Shown here: in pieces, positions 8,294 through 19,089 of the stretch
Position numbering within the stretch: the stretch's first letter is position 1
Layout of the letters: each line of letters opens with the position of its first letter
From: Desulfocarbo indianensis
GTDB lineage: Bacteria > Desulfobacterota > Desulfarculia > Desulfarculales > Desulfarculaceae
Direction: 5' to 3'
Length of the DNA: 64,000 bases
Assembly: GCA_001184205.1 (NCBI GenBank)
Contig: LBMP01000006.1
Coordinates: forward strand, 221,502 to 285,501
Made by a program: the position numbers and the translations under genes
The notes under the pieces: model-generated
Told to the model about the DNA's origin: nothing
The model's input: the letters and a program-made list of their open reading frames with translations, nothing else
The model's database searches: none

Positions 8294-9034
8294 CTAGTCA
8301 ATGACTCCCTTCTGGCCAGGCCACAGGGAATGGCAAGGCAAGATGAGATCGATTTCGCCGGACTCCTTCATTCGCTTAACCAAGTTGGCGGATTCCCATC
8401 CGGCTATGGCATCGGTGTGCACTCCCGGGCACACCGCCGGTCCCGCGCCGGGGAAGTTAAGATCGTTGCAACAGAAGCCGGTTATCAGAACCTTGCCGCT
8501 GTTGGCGGTGTTCACGATAACCGATTGCCCGCCCGGCGTGTGGCCCGGCGTGAAGATCACCCGCAGCCCCGGCGCTATCTCCGCCTCGCCCCGCAAGGGC
8601 TGCAATTGACAGCCCTCCAGATAGGCGGCGTCATAGCGATGGTCCAGGGGATGGGGGTCTCGCATGAAGTCCAACTCCGCCTGTTGCGCGTAGACCTTGG
8701 CCTTGCCGCAAAGCGCGTCGTTCTCGCAATGATCATTGTGCAGATGGGTATGCACGATTATGTCGATATCGTCGGGCGTCAGGCCCAGGCGCTGCAACCC
8801 GTCCTCGAAGTATTCGCACTTGAGCCCCAGCTCCTCCTCCACCCCGTCGTCCACCATGAAATCTTCCAGGCCGGTGTCTATCAATATCTTGGGCGCGTCC
8901 GGGTCAACGCCCTTGAGGTAGAAAACATAGATGGGGATGTGGATGCGTTTGCCGTAGTGCCGCTGGTAGGTCATTATGCCCTGGTCGGTGGCGTTCAATC
9001 CAGTGATTACGGGATAGATGGCATAGGCGCTCAC
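8294..9034 (-). CDS. Metallo-beta-lactamase fold hydrolase (N-acyl homoserine lactonase-like)
   Basis: 246 residues. The zinc-binding signature HTHLHNDHCEND appears near residue 115. Further metal-site candidates follow in FTPGHTPGGQSV and LPCHSLWPG. The overall layout, with an N-terminal strand region containing IPIYVFYLKG and ILIDTGLEDF, fits the lactonase-like branch of the MBL superfamily. Quorum-signal lactonase activity cannot be concluded, since this branch also hydrolyses other esters and lactones. The start is GTG at 9034 with AGGA just upstream. It lies 61 bases downstream of the CoA-disulfide-reductase-like gene and 17 bases upstream of the DUF2080-like gene. Confidence 0.85.
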   Translation of the reverse strand: MSAYAIYPVITGLNATDQGIMTYQRHYGKRIHIPIYVFYLKGVDPDAPKILIDTGLEDFMVDDGVEEELGLKCEYFEDGLQRLGLTPDDIDIIVHTHLHNDHCENDALCGKAKVYAQQAELDFMRDPHPLDHRYDAAYLEGCQLQPLRGEAEIAPGLRVIFTPGHTPGGQSVIVNTANSGKVLITGFCCNDLNFPGAGPAVCPGVHTDAIAGWESANLVKRMKESGEIDLILPCHSLWPGQKGVID

Positions 9035-9095
9035 GGTTGTCCTGATCCTTTCCGCCGAGGCTCCGGGCGGGCGGCGCGGCTGATGAATCGGCTGG

Positions 9096-10826
9096 TCATT
9101 CTTCCTCGGCGGGCAGTATGGGTTCGCCCCATTTCTTCACCGCCGCCACGCCGCCGCTTAAGTTGTAGGTGTTTTTTATGCCGGCCGCGTCCAGCATGAC
9201 CTGGGCCTCATAGGAACGCACCCCGGAGTTGCACACCAGCACCACGTCCCTGTCGCGGGGCACCTCGTCCAGGCGCTGGGTAAGGGTTTCCTGGGGCAGA
9301 TGCACCCAGCGGGGGGCCAGGCTCTCCAGGAACGGGGCGGCGTTGTCAATGGCCCGCATGTCCAGGAAACAGGTCTTGCCGTCTTCTTCGTGCAAGCGCC
9401 GCGAGAATTCCTCGGGCGGCATGGGCCGCAGCTTGCCGGCGATCAGGTTCTCGGCGGTATTGGCCGCCGCGTTCAGGATGTCCACCGCCGCCCCCAGGGG
9501 AGGCGAGTAGGCCAGCTCCAGGTTGGAGACCTCTTCCACCTTGGCGCCGAAGGGCAGCATGCCCGCGACGGCGTTGACCCGTCCCACCACCGCGTCGCCG
9601 TTTTCGCCCAAGGCTGTGCAGCCCAATACCTTGCGCGATTCCTTTTCCACGGTGAGCTTGAGGTACATGAGCCGCATGTCCGGGTGGAAATGGGCGCGGT
9701 CGGCCTGCACCACCAGGGGAGACACCGCCTCGATGCCCAGCTTGCGGCATTGGGCCTCGTCCAGGCCGGTGCGCGCCGCGCTGAGCCCGAAAAGCTTGAT
9801 GCAGAAGGTGCCCAGCACGCCGGGGAACACGGCCCGGCCGCCGCAGATGTTGCTGCCCAGCACCCGGCCCTGGCGGTTGGCCAGGGAGCCGGAGGGTATG
9901 TAAAGCTCTTCGCCGGAAAGAAGATGGCGCACCGCCACGCAATCGCCCGCCGCGAAAACGGCCGGGTCCGCGGTGCGCATGGCCTGGTCGACCCGGATGG
10001 CCCCGTTGGCGGCCAGCTCCAGGCCGGCTTCGCGGGCCAAATCCGCGCTGGGTTTCACGCCGGTGGCCATTATCACCAGGTCGGCCTCGTATTCAGCGCC
10101 GTCCGCCTTGACCGCCGCCGCCCGCCCGTCCTCGCCGGGCAGGATGGCCTCCACCTTGGCGCCCAAATGCAGGTTGATCCCCTCCTGGGCCCGCAGATGG
10201 TTGGCCAGCATGTGGGCCACCTCCTGGTCCAAGGCGCCGGGGAGCACCTGGGCGGCCATCTCGAAGACGTGCACCTCCACGCCCCACAGGTCGGCCATGG
10301 CCTCGGCCATTTCCAGGCCGGTGGCGCCGGCGCCGATCACCGCGGCGCTGGACACCTGGCCCTGGGCCACCAGGCTCTTGATGGTCTCGGCGTGGTGCAG
10401 ATCGGCCACCGGCATGACGCCCGGCAGGTCCGCGCCGGGAATGGGGGGGATGAACGGCTGGGAGCCGGTGGCGATCACCAGGTAGTCATAAGCCAGGTCG
10501 TATTCCTCGCCGGCCTTCATATCCCTGACCCGCAGGGTCTTGGCGGCGCGGTCGATGGCCAGGGCCTCGTGGCCGGCGCGAACCTCGATTCCCTTGGCCC
10601 CGCGGAAAAAGTCGGCGTCGCGCACCATGTGGAAGCTGGTGGACATGAGGCCCTGAAGCTCGCTTACGTCCCCCGAGACGTAATAGGGGATGCCGCAGCC
10701 TCCGTAGGAAATCAGATCGTCGCGGTCCAACATGATCACTTGGGCTTCGGGCAGGAGGCGCTTGATGCGGCAGCCGGCCTTGGGGCCGGCGGCCACCGCG
10801 CCGATTATTACAACCTTGAGACTCAA
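9096..10826 (-). CDS. FAD-dependent CoA-disulfide reductase-like protein with C-terminal rhodanese domain
   Basis: 576 residues. The N-terminus has a variant FAD motif (VVIIGAVAAGPKAGCRI) and then SYGGCGIPYYVSGDV, whose Cys aligns with the single redox Cys of CoA-disulfide reductase and NADH:polysulfide reductase relatives. A second nucleotide-binding motif is AAVIGAGATGLEMAEAMADL, and ADPAVFAAGDCVAV marks the flavin site. Residues from about 470 form a rhodanese domain with CNSGVRSYEA, where Cys is the sulfur carrier. This fusion is known in proteins that reduce CoA-persulfide, polysulfide or CoA disulfide. I prefer a TTG start at 10826 (GCGAGGTG upstream) over the ATG at 10847, which lacks a ribosome site. 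An HcpR-type operator lies 48 bases upstream of the TTG. Confidence 0.87.
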   Translation of the reverse strand: MSLKVVIIGAVAAGPKAGCRIKRLLPEAQVIMLDRDDLISYGGCGIPYYVSGDVSELQGLMSTSFHMVRDADFFRGAKGIEVRAGHEALAIDRAAKTLRVRDMKAGEEYDLAYDYLVIATGSQPFIPPIPGADLPGVMPVADLHHAETIKSLVAQGQVSSAAVIGAGATGLEMAEAMADLWGVEVHVFEMAAQVLPGALDQEVAHMLANHLRAQEGINLHLGAKVEAILPGEDGRAAAVKADGAEYEADLVIMATGVKPSADLAREAGLELAANGAIRVDQAMRTADPAVFAAGDCVAVRHLLSGEELYIPSGSLANRQGRVLGSNICGGRAVFPGVLGTFCIKLFGLSAARTGLDEAQCRKLGIEAVSPLVVQADRAHFHPDMRLMYLKLTVEKESRKVLGCTALGENGDAVVGRVNAVAGMLPFGAKVEEVSNLELAYSPPLGAAVDILNAAANTAENLIAGKLRPMPPEEFSRRLHEEDGKTCFLDMRAIDNAAPFLESLAPRWVHLPQETLTQRLDEVPRDRDVVLVCNSGVRSYEAQVMLDAAGIKNTYNLSGGVAAVKKWGEPILPAEEE

Positions 10827-10873
10827 CGGAGACACCTCGCTTGCCATGAGTGCGCGCGGTCAGACGCGGTTCG

Positions 10874-10891
10874 TTGTGACTATCATCACAA
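10874..10891. promoter_or_regulatory. HcpR/CRP-family operator
   Basis: TTGTGACTATCATCACAA is a perfect 6-6-6 palindrome. It matches the HcpR consensus TTGTGA-N6-TCACAA described for sulfate-reducing Deltaproteobacteria, and also the CRP core. It lies upstream of the CoA-disulfide-reductase/rhodanese gene on the minus strand. A possible -10 (TAGTAT on the minus strand, 10901-10896) sits immediately upstream of it, which would place the operator over the transcription start and suggest repression. Confidence 0.75.
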
Positions 10892-10951
10892 AACCATACT
10901 ATCCCCGCCCACAGGAAGCAACCCGAGGATGGGGCGCGGCGCAGGGCGGGA

Positions 10952-13120
10952 TCAGGTGCGTTTTCCCAGGCGGCGGACCAGGGCCTCGGCCAGATGCATC
11001 ACCTTGACGCGCGAACCGCGCTGGTCCAAACCGCCCCTCAACTGCAAGACGCAGCCGGGGCAATCGGTGACCAGGAGCTCGGCCCCGCTTTTTTCCACCT
11101 CGGCCAGTTTGCGCTCCAGCACCCGGGCCGATATCTCCGGGAAATCCACCGAGTAGGAGCCTCCGAAACCGCAACAGACCTCCTCGTTATCGGTGGGCGC
11201 GTAGTCCAGGCCCGCGGCCTGGATGAGCTGGCGGGGGGCCTGGCGCACGCCCAGGCCGCGGCAGAGATGGCAGGGCGCGTGATAGGCGGTTTTGGGGCCC
11301 AGGGCGCTTTGGCTTTCTATGTTGAGCACCTGCCTGGCGAACGAGCTGAAATCCATGATCTTGGAAGCCAACTGCTCGGCGCGGGGGCCCCAGACCTTTT
11401 CACGGGCCAGCAATCTGGGATAACCCTCCCTGATGTGCGAGGCGCAGGAGGCGCACAGGGTGAGCACGTAATCATGGGCCGCCGGGTCGAGGGCCCGTAT
11501 GTTCTGCCGGGCCACGATGCGGGCGGTCTGCTCCTCGGCCATCATGGCCGCGGGCAGGCCGCAGCAGGTCTGCTCCATGGGGTACGACAGCTCGATGGGC
11601 CTGTCCGCCAGGAGGGCCGCCACGGCTTCGCCCTGTTCGGGATAGACGAAATCCACCAGGCAGCCGCCGAACAGGGCCACCTTCAGCGTGGGCCGGCCTT
11701 TGCTCTTTGGCTGGTTGAGCTTCTTCCAGCGGGCGCGCAGGGGTTTGGCCGCCACCACCGGCAGGCTGCGGAAGCCGTGGGCCGGGTCGAAAAACCTGGG
11801 CAAATGGCGCAGCAGGGGAGCGCTGCCGGCCAAGGGCTTTTGCACCAAATAGGCGCGGCGCAGTATCTGATGAAAGAGCCTGCGGTTGGGCAGCACCTTG
11901 GCCAGCATCTGGTTCTTCAGGGGGCGGGTTCCCTCCTCATCCATTATGCGGGCGTGGACTTTCTTGATGAGGCGCGGCAGGTCGATCTGGGCCGGGCACA
12001 CCGCGCGGCAGGCCTGGCAGTTGAGGCAGTTGCTCACCAGGGCGCGGGCGTTGCGCCGGCCATGATAGAAATAGGTGAGGATCAGGCCGATGGCCCCGAT
12101 GTAGACGTGGCCGTAGTTGTGCCCGCCCACCAGGTCGTAGATGGGGCACAAATTGGCGCAGGCTCCGCAGCGGATGCAGCGCAGGGCTTCCCGGAAATCC
12201 GGGTCCTTGGCCAGGGCCAGGCGGCCGTTATCCAGGAAGACCACGTGCGTCTCCTTGCGGCCCTCCTGGCCGGCCGCGCATTCATTGGCCCCGGTGATCC
12301 AGGTCACATAGGAGCTGATGTTCTGGCCGGTGGCGTTTTTGGGCAAGACCCGCAGGATGTTAAGGGCGCTGTTCAAATCGGGCAGCAGTTTATCCAGACC
12401 GACCAGGGCCACGTGCACCCGGGGCAGGGTGGTGACCAGGCGGGCGTTGCCTTCATTGGTGACCAAGCCCAAGGTGCCGGTATCGGCGATGGCGAAGTTG
12501 GCCCCGGAGACGCCCATGTCCGCCTCCAAGAAGGCGCGGCGCAACTCCCGCCGGGCCAGGGCCACCATGCCGCCTATGTCGTCGGGGTCCATGGCCTGGC
12601 CGCTCACCCGGCTGAAAAGCCGCGCCACCTGCCCGCGCGAGAGATGGATGGCCGGCAGCACCATGTGGGAAGGGCCCTCCCGCCGAAGCTGGATGATCCA
12701 CTCGCCCAGATCGGTCTCGGTCACCTCCAGGTCGGCGGCTTCCAGATGGTCGTTGAGGTGGGTCTCCTCGGCGGTCATGGACTTGGATTTGACTATGCGC
12801 TTGACGCCCGCCTGGTAGGCTATGCGGCTGATGATGGCGTTGGCCTCGCCGGCGGTGGCGGCCAGATGCACCTTGGCTCCGGCCTCCTCGGCGTGCAGGC
12901 GGAATTCATCGTAAAGGGCCATGAGCCTGGAGAGGCTGGCGTCCTTGGCCTGGACCACGGCCTTGGCCAGCTCGGAGAAGTCCTGTCCCTGAAACGCGGC
13001 GGCCCGGCTTTTGCCGTAGGCCTGGGCGAAATTGGCCAGGGTTTGGCCCAGGAAGTGATTGCCCAGGGCCGCCCGCAACTGGCGGCGGTATTGCTTGGGA
13101 TCGGAAGGCGTTTGGCTCAT
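10952..13120 (-). CDS. LutB-LutA type fusion: LUD domain, 2x[4Fe-4S] ferredoxin, CCG domains
   Basis: 722 residues. An N-terminal LUD (DUF162) domain spans about residues 60-310 (VKSKSMTAEETHLNDHLEA, ADTGTLGLVTNEGNARL). Two [4Fe-4S] motifs follow, CIRCGACANLCP and CLNCQACRAVCPAQ. The C-terminal 250 residues carry two CCG-type cysteine blocks (QTCCGLPAAM with CASC; PCHLCRG, VCCGFGGSY, DCPGC). This joins what are LutB and LutA in Bacillus. The protein is expected to carry electrons from lactate (or another 2-hydroxyacid) oxidation towards quinone or other acceptors in the cytosol. The ATG start at 13120 overlaps the LutC stop as ATGA, so translation is coupled. No flavin-type lactate dehydrogenase is in the window. 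Confidence 0.9.
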   Translation of the reverse strand: MSQTPSDPKQYRRQLRAALGNHFLGQTLANFAQAYGKSRAAAFQGQDFSELAKAVVQAKDASLSRLMALYDEFRLHAEEAGAKVHLAATAGEANAIISRIAYQAGVKRIVKSKSMTAEETHLNDHLEAADLEVTETDLGEWIIQLRREGPSHMVLPAIHLSRGQVARLFSRVSGQAMDPDDIGGMVALARRELRRAFLEADMGVSGANFAIADTGTLGLVTNEGNARLVTTLPRVHVALVGLDKLLPDLNSALNILRVLPKNATGQNISSYVTWITGANECAAGQEGRKETHVVFLDNGRLALAKDPDFREALRCIRCGACANLCPIYDLVGGHNYGHVYIGAIGLILTYFYHGRRNARALVSNCLNCQACRAVCPAQIDLPRLIKKVHARIMDEEGTRPLKNQMLAKVLPNRRLFHQILRRAYLVQKPLAGSAPLLRHLPRFFDPAHGFRSLPVVAAKPLRARWKKLNQPKSKGRPTLKVALFGGCLVDFVYPEQGEAVAALLADRPIELSYPMEQTCCGLPAAMMAEEQTARIVARQNIRALDPAAHDYVLTLCASCASHIREGYPRLLAREKVWGPRAEQLASKIMDFSSFARQVLNIESQSALGPKTAYHAPCHLCRGLGVRQAPRQLIQAAGLDYAPTDNEEVCCGFGGSYSVDFPEISARVLERKLAEVEKSGAELLVTDCPGCVLQLRGGLDQRGSRVKVMHLAEALVRRLGKRT

Positions 13121-13671
13121 AGCTCCCCCTCCGGCAGAATCAGCACGTGCAACTGGGCCGGCCCGTGCACGCCGATGGTGAGCACCCGCTCGATATCGGC
13201 GGTGCGGCTGGGGCCGGTGATGAAGGCCAGATAGCTGGTTCCGGTCATGAGCCGGGCCAACTCGGCGGCGATGTCCGTGAGGCGGGCCACGATCTTGTCC
13301 CGGCTCAGCAAGGCCACATGCGCCAGGGGCAGCATGGTGGCCAGGCGCAGCTCCTCGGAGCGCGAATCGATAATCAGGGTGCCGGTTTCGGCCACGCCCC
13401 AATCGGCCAAGGTCAGGCCAATGCCTATCTCGTCGGCGGCCGCGCGCAGGCCGTCTTGCACCAGCGGCACGCCGGCTTCTTGGCACAGCCCGGCCAGGCG
13501 GTCGCCCGCGGCCGCGGGTAGTCCCGGCGCGGCCAGGCCGCCGCGGTTTTGTTCGCGGGCCAGGTCCACCGCGTAAGCCAGGGCCTGCTCCAGGTTATCC
13601 GGGAAGAAGACCCGAGCCGACGCGGCCTTGGCCTCCTGCCGAAATTGTTCGATCACGTCGGTTTGGGACAT
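13117..13671 (-). CDS. lutC: LutC-like LUD domain protein
   Basis: 184 residues of a single LUD (DUF162) domain: GIGLTLADWGVAETGTLIID, RLATMLPLAHVALLSRDKIV and SYLAFITGPSRTADIE are characteristic. LutC is a conserved partner of LutA and LutB in L-lactate utilisation; its exact role is not settled. The ATG at 13671 has GAGG six bases upstream; a TTG two codons earlier is less likely. It overlaps the downstream LutBA fusion by four bases, and lies 55 bases after the AEC permease gene on the same strand, so permease, LutC and LutBA are probably one transcript. Confidence 0.88.
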   Translation of the reverse strand: MSQTDVIEQFRQEAKAASARVFFPDNLEQALAYAVDLAREQNRGGLAAPGLPAAAGDRLAGLCQEAGVPLVQDGLRAAADEIGIGLTLADWGVAETGTLIIDSRSEELRLATMLPLAHVALLSRDKIVARLTDIAAELARLMTGTSYLAFITGPSRTADIERVLTIGVHGPAQLHVLILPEGEL

Positions 13672-13726
13672 ATGCAACCTCTTCTAATCTGCAAAGGCGC
13701 ATCAGCTAATCGCGCAAAGAAGAAAA

Positions 13727-14650
13727 TCAAGCGAACCAGGCCAGGCTGAGCGACAGGGTGACGAATGAGAGCAAGGTGGAGAGCACGATGGCGGCGCCGG
13801 CCAGGTCGGCGTCGGAGTTCATCTGCGACGACAATATATAGGCGCTGGTGGCGGTGGGAAGCGTGAAAAACACCATGGCCACGGCCAGCGACAGGGGTTC
13901 CACTTCCCAAAGCCGCAACAGGGCGTAACCCGCCAGCGGCATGAAAACCAGCTTCAAGACGCAGGAGACCAGGCTCAGGCGCATCCTTCCCTTGAGTCTT
14001 TCCAGGGCCAGGCTGGCGCCGATGGAAAGCAGGGCCATGGGCAGAGTGATGGCCGAAAGCAAGGCCAGGGTCTTGTTCACGAATATGGGCAAGGGCGGAG
14101 CCAGGCGGGCGTAGGCGATGCCGGCCAGGCAGGCCAGAATCAGGGGGTTGATGGCCAGTTCCCGGATCAGCACCTTGATTCTCTGGGTCAGGGTGTAGTC
14201 GGTCTGGGAATACCAGACCAGGGTGGAGACCACCAGCAGATTGATGAAGGGGATGGCCAGGCTGATGATTATGCCAAAGCGGGCGACGCCGTCCTCGCCA
14301 AAGGCCCCCAACACCACCGCCATGCCGATGTAGGTGTTGAAGCGATAGCTGACCTGGCTGAAGCTGCCGGCCTGAAAGGGCGTGACCCGGGCCAGGCGGA
14401 TGTAGGCCAGGCTGGCCAGCCAGGTGAGAAAAATGGTGGTCAGCACCGCCAGGATGAGCCCCTGGGGCAGCTCCAGGCCGGGGCCGGCCGAGCCGATTTT
14501 CCAGAACAATAGCGCCGGGAAAAAGATGAAATAGACCAACTTGTCGGAAGTTTTAAAGAAAACCTCGCCGGCCAGGCCCGAGCGCATCAGGATTTTGCCC
14601 AGGGCCAAAAGCAGGAACACCGGCAATACATTGTTCAGGACGTGAGCCAT
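13727..14650 (-). CDS. AEC-family transporter (auxin efflux carrier/malonate permease type)
   Basis: 307 residues with about ten hydrophobic segments in the bipartite 5+5 arrangement of the AEC family (PVFLLLALGKILMRSGL at the N-terminus, PLILACLAGIAYARLAPPLP in the middle, LPTATSAYILSSQMNSD near the end). The middle charged loop is short. Family members move organic anions across the inner membrane. Its place immediately upstream of lutC and the LutBA fusion suggests lactate or a related carboxylate as substrate, which is inference. The ATG at 14650 is chosen since the upstream in-frame extension to 14719 is polar and unlike the family N-terminus. Confidence 0.85.
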   Translation of the reverse strand: MAHVLNNVLPVFLLLALGKILMRSGLAGEVFFKTSDKLVYFIFFPALLFWKIGSAGPGLELPQGLILAVLTTIFLTWLASLAYIRLARVTPFQAGSFSQVSYRFNTYIGMAVVLGAFGEDGVARFGIIISLAIPFINLLVVSTLVWYSQTDYTLTQRIKVLIRELAINPLILACLAGIAYARLAPPLPIFVNKTLALLSAITLPMALLSIGASLALERLKGRMRLSLVSCVLKLVFMPLAGYALLRLWEVEPLSLAVAMVFFTLPTATSAYILSSQMNSDADLAGAAIVLSTLLSFVTLSLSLAWFA

Positions 14651-14748
14651 GCCCGCCAAAACTCTCCCGGTGGGTGATGCTTCATAGCCTATACCCGCCG
14701 TGTCCCGCCGACAAGCCACCCCCCGCCGGGAGGCCGCGCCCGCGCGAT

Positions 14749-14796
14749 AGGCCGGGGCTCGCGCCCGGCCGGATCGCTGGGGCTAGAGCCCGGCCT
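14749..14796 (-). terminator. Hairpin overlapping the stop of the MetX-like hydrolase
   Basis: AGGCCGGGGCTC (14749-14760) and GAGCCCGGCCT (14786-14796) form a near-perfect inverted repeat with one bulge. It overlaps the 3' end of the hydrolase gene (stop at 14785-14783). No U-tract follows on the minus strand, so it may terminate weakly or stabilise the 3' end. Confidence 0.4.
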
Positions 14797-16024
14797 CCTG
14801 CAACCAGACCCGTATCTCGGCTTTCAGCGTGTGGTAGGCGCTGAAGCCGGCATAGTGGGCCAGGGGGCTCTCGAAAACCAGGAGGCGGGCGCCTGGGATG
14901 GCGGCCGCGGTCTTGCGGGCTTGCAGGGGGCGCAGCCAGTTGTCGCCGGACGCGTGGATGATCAGGGTCTTGGCCTTGATACGGTTCAGATCGGCGTCGA
15001 TATCAAAGCCGGCGATGGCCTGGTTGCGGTACAAAAGGTCGATCACGTCGTATCTTTCGGCTTCTTTTTTCAGCCAGGCGCTCTCCTCGCCCTTGGGCTC
15101 CCAATAAAATACCTCGGGGCGCAGGGCGTCCCAGCCCTGCCTGAGGCGGAAGTCGTGGCCGAAGCCGCTTTGGGCCAGGAGGGACCAGCCGAACATGAAG
15201 CCCTGGTTGGGGTGCTGGGATTTGGGCAGGCGGTAATAATCGCCCTTGGTGCGTTGCCAGACCGGATCGCTTTTTAGGGCGGCGTTCATGAGCTGGAACA
15301 GCCAGCGCGCCACCGCGTCGTTTTTGATGTTGGAAGCTCCGGCGATGGGCAGGATGGCCTCCACCATCTCGGGGTGCAGAAGCGCCCAGGCGTAGCTCTG
15401 CATGGCTCCCAGGGAAAAGCCGGTGGCCAGCTTGACCTTGGCCACCTTGAGATGATCTTTCAGCAGGCGGTAGTTGGCCTGCGCCATGTCCAGGCAGCTG
15501 TATTGGGGAAAGCCGGTGCCCAGGCCGTGGCTGGGCTTGCTGGCCCCCCACAGGCCCAGGGCGTCCAGGAAGATCACATAGTATTTATCGGTGTCGATCA
15601 AGAGGCCGGGCCCCACCGCCGCTCCCTGGGCAAAGCCGTTGCCCGCCTGGCCCTGATACCAGAAATGGTAGGAAAAGCTGGCGTCGCCCGCGTAATAGGG
15701 GCTGATGACCACCGCGTTGATTATCTCGCCCTTTTGGTTTCTTTGGGCGTGGCCCACCGCGATGTAACCCAGGCGCAAGGGGCCGGCGTGCAGGGATTCC
15801 AAGGTGACGCCGCCCGCTCCGCCGGATTCATAGGCCCTGGGATCGCCCAGGCGGTAGGTCCCGCCTATCTTGAAGTGGGGCACCTGGTAATAGCGCTTGA
15901 GGCGGCCCAGCTCGGCCACGCCGGCGTCGCCGGTGATGCCCTGGGCCTGGGCCCAGGAGGCCAGGGCTAAAAGCAGCAACAGGGCCCATGACGCCCCCAG
16001 GGCCAGCGCGGGTTTGCGGCGCAT
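14783..16024 (-). CDS. Secreted MetX-like alpha/beta hydrolase
   Basis: 413 residues. A signal peptide is clear: MRRK, a hydrophobic core of about 16 residues (ALALGASWALLLLLALAS) and a cut site near AQAQ. The rest resembles the homoserine O-acetyltransferase-like branch of the alpha/beta hydrolase fold, with nucleophile Ser204 in ATGFSLGAMQSYAWALLHPE, an Asp in IHASGDNWLRP and a His in SPLAHYAGF. Cytosolic MetX has GGSLGGMQ at the nucleophile, so this exported version is probably a hydrolase, not a biosynthetic acyltransferase. It starts 26 bases after acetoacetyl-CoA synthetase on the same strand, which suggests a role in releasing short acyl units; that is inference. Confidence 0.8.
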   Translation of the reverse strand: MRRKPALALGASWALLLLLALASWAQAQGITGDAGVAELGRLKRYYQVPHFKIGGTYRLGDPRAYESGGAGGVTLESLHAGPLRLGYIAVGHAQRNQKGEIINAVVISPYYAGDASFSYHFWYQGQAGNGFAQGAAVGPGLLIDTDKYYVIFLDALGLWGASKPSHGLGTGFPQYSCLDMAQANYRLLKDHLKVAKVKLATGFSLGAMQSYAWALLHPEMVEAILPIAGASNIKNDAVARWLFQLMNAALKSDPVWQRTKGDYYRLPKSQHPNQGFMFGWSLLAQSGFGHDFRLRQGWDALRPEVFYWEPKGEESAWLKKEAERYDVIDLLYRNQAIAGFDIDADLNRIKAKTLIIHASGDNWLRPLQARKTAAAIPGARLLVFESPLAHYAGFSAYHTLKAEIRVWLQEAGL

Positions 16025-16050
16025 GACTCTATTCTCCCCTGCCAAGCTTT

Positions 16051-18003
<1,953 letters not shown>

Positions 18004-18511
18004 TGGCGATTCACCTTTCCGGCGTCAAGCAATGACGCCTCCACGTTGTTAAAAGCGCGGCGTGGGGGTCGGCTGGCCCGGGAGGCCGCCGGGCTCATGC
18101 GCGAAAGCGAAATCAAGCCTGTGCGGCGCGCCGCCCCAGGCTGCGGGATGCTCTCAACCCAAGCACTCCCGCGTCCCAAGAATTTAATTCACCTGTGCCA
18201 GCTTGAATTTTATATGCATCCCCATTGACCAGGGCATCGCTGCCACGCCAGGAAAACGAGGTGACCTGATAATAGAACAAAACCGGTTCGCAATCCAGAT
18301 CTTCTTGCATTTATTAGCTTTTTCACTATGTGTAATCGCCGGGCCAGGATTGATCGGCAGGGGAATCTTTGCTTGCCGGGCGGCGGCCGGCCAAGGGGAG
18401 GCCGCTCTGGCGCATTGACCCCGGCGCGCCAACAGGGTTAGTCTGGGAACGTTACCATTACTCACCAACAGCCAACCGATCCTAAGGCAGCTTGTCAAGG
18501 GAGGATGACGC
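18004..18511. other. Divergent intergenic region without a convincing gene
   Basis: 508 bases between the start of acetoacetyl-CoA synthetase (minus) and the nitroreductase (plus). The stretch 18180-18330 is notably richer in A and T than its surroundings and is likely to hold promoters for one or both genes, but no clear -35/-10 pair was found. A short open frame on the minus strand (18310-18113) has no ribosome site or recognisable domain. Confidence 0.5.
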
Positions 18512-19054
18512 ATGAGCGAAGTGTTGAACGCCATCAAGCAGCGCCGCAGCATACGTAAATTCACGGAGCAGCAGGTCTCCGACCAGGTATTGCAACAGCT
18601 TCTGGAAGCGGTGCAATGGGCGCCGTCCTGGGCCAACAGCCAGTGCTGGGAATTGGTGGTGGTCAAAGACCCGGCCCAGCGCGAAAAGTTGCAGGCCGCC
18701 ATGGGCAAGGGCAACCCCGCCACCAAGGCCATCGTCAGCGCGCCGCTTCTGGTGGTGCTTTGCGGAAAGCTGAAGGAAGCCGGTTATTACAAGGGCCAGG
18801 TCACCACCAAGTTCGGCGACTGGTTCCTCTATGACCTGGGCATCGCCGGCCAGAACCTGCACCTGGCTTGCCACGCCCTGGGCCTGGGCACGGTGCCGGT
18901 GGGGCTTTTCGACCAGGCCGCCGCGGCCAAGGCGCTGGGCGTGCCGGAGGGCTACGAGGTGGTGTCCATGTTCCCCATCGGCTACCCCGACCAGGAAGTC
19001 AAGCCGCCCAAGCGCAAGGAGATCAGCGAGTTCACCCATTACGACCGCTGGTAG
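18512..19054 (+). CDS. Nitroreductase family protein
   Basis: 180 residues. The N-terminal RRSIRKFTEQQVSDQVLQQL and AVQWAPSWANSQCWELVVV match the FMN phosphate-binding region of nitroreductases, and the C-terminal LGLGTVPVGLF and FPIGYPDQEVKPPKRKE match the second flavin region. Members reduce nitro groups, quinones or other acceptors with NAD(P)H using FMN, usually as dimers. The substrate is unknown. GGGAGG lies 7 bases before the ATG. The alpha/beta hydrolase gene follows after 35 bases and may be cotranscribed. Confidence 0.88.
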   Translation: MSEVLNAIKQRRSIRKFTEQQVSDQVLQQLLEAVQWAPSWANSQCWELVVVKDPAQREKLQAAMGKGNPATKAIVSAPLLVVLCGKLKEAGYYKGQVTTKFGDWFLYDLGIAGQNLHLACHALGLGTVPVGLFDQAAAAKALGVPEGYEVVSMFPIGYPDQEVKPPKRKEISEFTHYDRW

Positions 19055-19089
19055 GCGGCGCTTGGCGGCCGGAAGCCGCCGGGGCGGGC

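Noticed and set aside
18113..18310. 65-codon minus-strand frame in the AT-richer gap upstream of acetoacetyl-CoA synthetase
   Set aside because: No ribosome site, no recognisable domain, and the C-terminal half has random composition.
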